A stretch of 35,871 nt of DNA from an uncultured Erysipelotrichaceae bacterium. Its GTDB lineage: Bacteria > Bacillota_I > Bacilli_A > RF39 > UBA660. Location of the stretch: the NCBI GenBank assembly GCA_902795215.1, contig CADBKG010000016.1:1-35871 (forward strand), in the 5' to 3' direction. The notes below the pieces were generated by a model that did no database searches, was not told the origin of the DNA, and saw only the letters and a list, made by a program, of their open reading frames with translations. This document shows, piece by piece, positions 35,831 through 35,871 of this stretch. Position numbers and translations under genes: made by a program. Positions within the stretch are counted from its first letter, which is position 1. The number at the start of each line of letters is the position of its first letter.

Positions 35831-35871
35831 ATGTTGACAAGAAATAAAAAAGAAAGTAAGCTTAGACAGAC
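35831..35871 (+). CDS. 5' end of a second DGR-target-like or phase-variable surface gene (cut by window end)
   Basis: ATGTTGACAAGAAAT opens a frame MLTRNKKESKLRQ, against MLTRNEKNFKLRQ at 9677. The last bases (CTTAGACAGAC) are the beginning of the same AGAC repeat. The internal ATG used at 9690 in the first copy is ATA-like here, so only this start is possible. The rest of the gene, including any vWA domain or VR, lies outside the window. SD GGTG is five bases upstream. Confidence 0.7.
   Translation, partial: MLTRNKKESKLRQ

Overview
The window is AT-rich bacterial DNA from a low-GC member of the Bacillota. The ribosomal genes follow the Firmicutes S10-spc-alpha order, rpsN is the zinc type, htpG has a CIRCE operator, and start sites are led by GGAGG or AGGTG. 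TGA is used as a stop (secY and adk end on it) and Trp is TGG, so the code is standard rather than mycoplasmal. rpmD (L30) is missing from the spc operon, as in Mollicutes and some Erysipelotrichia-like or RF39-like gut lineages. A host-associated uncultured Bacilli/Mollicutes relative is my best guess, by inference only.

Region 1 (1-4260) is a cluster of three paralogous surface proteins sharing one secreted N-terminal module: a deletion remnant (146-597), a 518-aa protein with PEGA-like and InlB-B-like repeats, and a 617-aa protein ending in a glycine-rich domain. Region 2 (4265-9346) is housekeeping: tmcAL, CIRCE-controlled htpG, an APH-like kinase and a beta-helix membrane protein.

Region 3 (9360-16910) is the most interesting part, a complete diversity-generating retroelement (DGR). 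A 1052-aa von Willebrand A surface protein carries a C-terminal variable repeat (VR, 12655-12764). An almost identical template repeat (TR, 12984-13093) lies downstream. The two differ at 21 positions, and every one is an adenine in the TR, spread over 15 Asn codons. Avd and a reverse transcriptase follow, and the RT has a C-terminal MutS domain I-like extension. A surface protein with a VPITG-like sorting signal is translationally coupled to the RT. The target gene also has a 12.5-copy tetranucleotide tract inside its signal-peptide region, and the conserved upstream ATG is out of frame with the body of the gene at this repeat number. One locus therefore appears to combine on/off phase variation with targeted hypermutation. 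The window's last 41 bases are the start of a second gene with the same promoter, the same first codons and the start of the same repeat.

Region 4 (16910-18810) holds a mazEF toxin-antitoxin pair flanked by 37-bp perfect direct repeats and an Rpn/PD-(D/E)XK nuclease-like gene. Region 5 (18829-33067) is the ribosomal superoperon rpsJ to rplQ, including secY, adk, map, infA and rpoA. Region 6 (33078-35871) holds a membrane-anchored serpin, an unknown membrane-anchored protein, an Apf/transglycosylase-like wall enzyme and the second phase-variable gene start. I see no tRNA, rRNA or CRISPR array.
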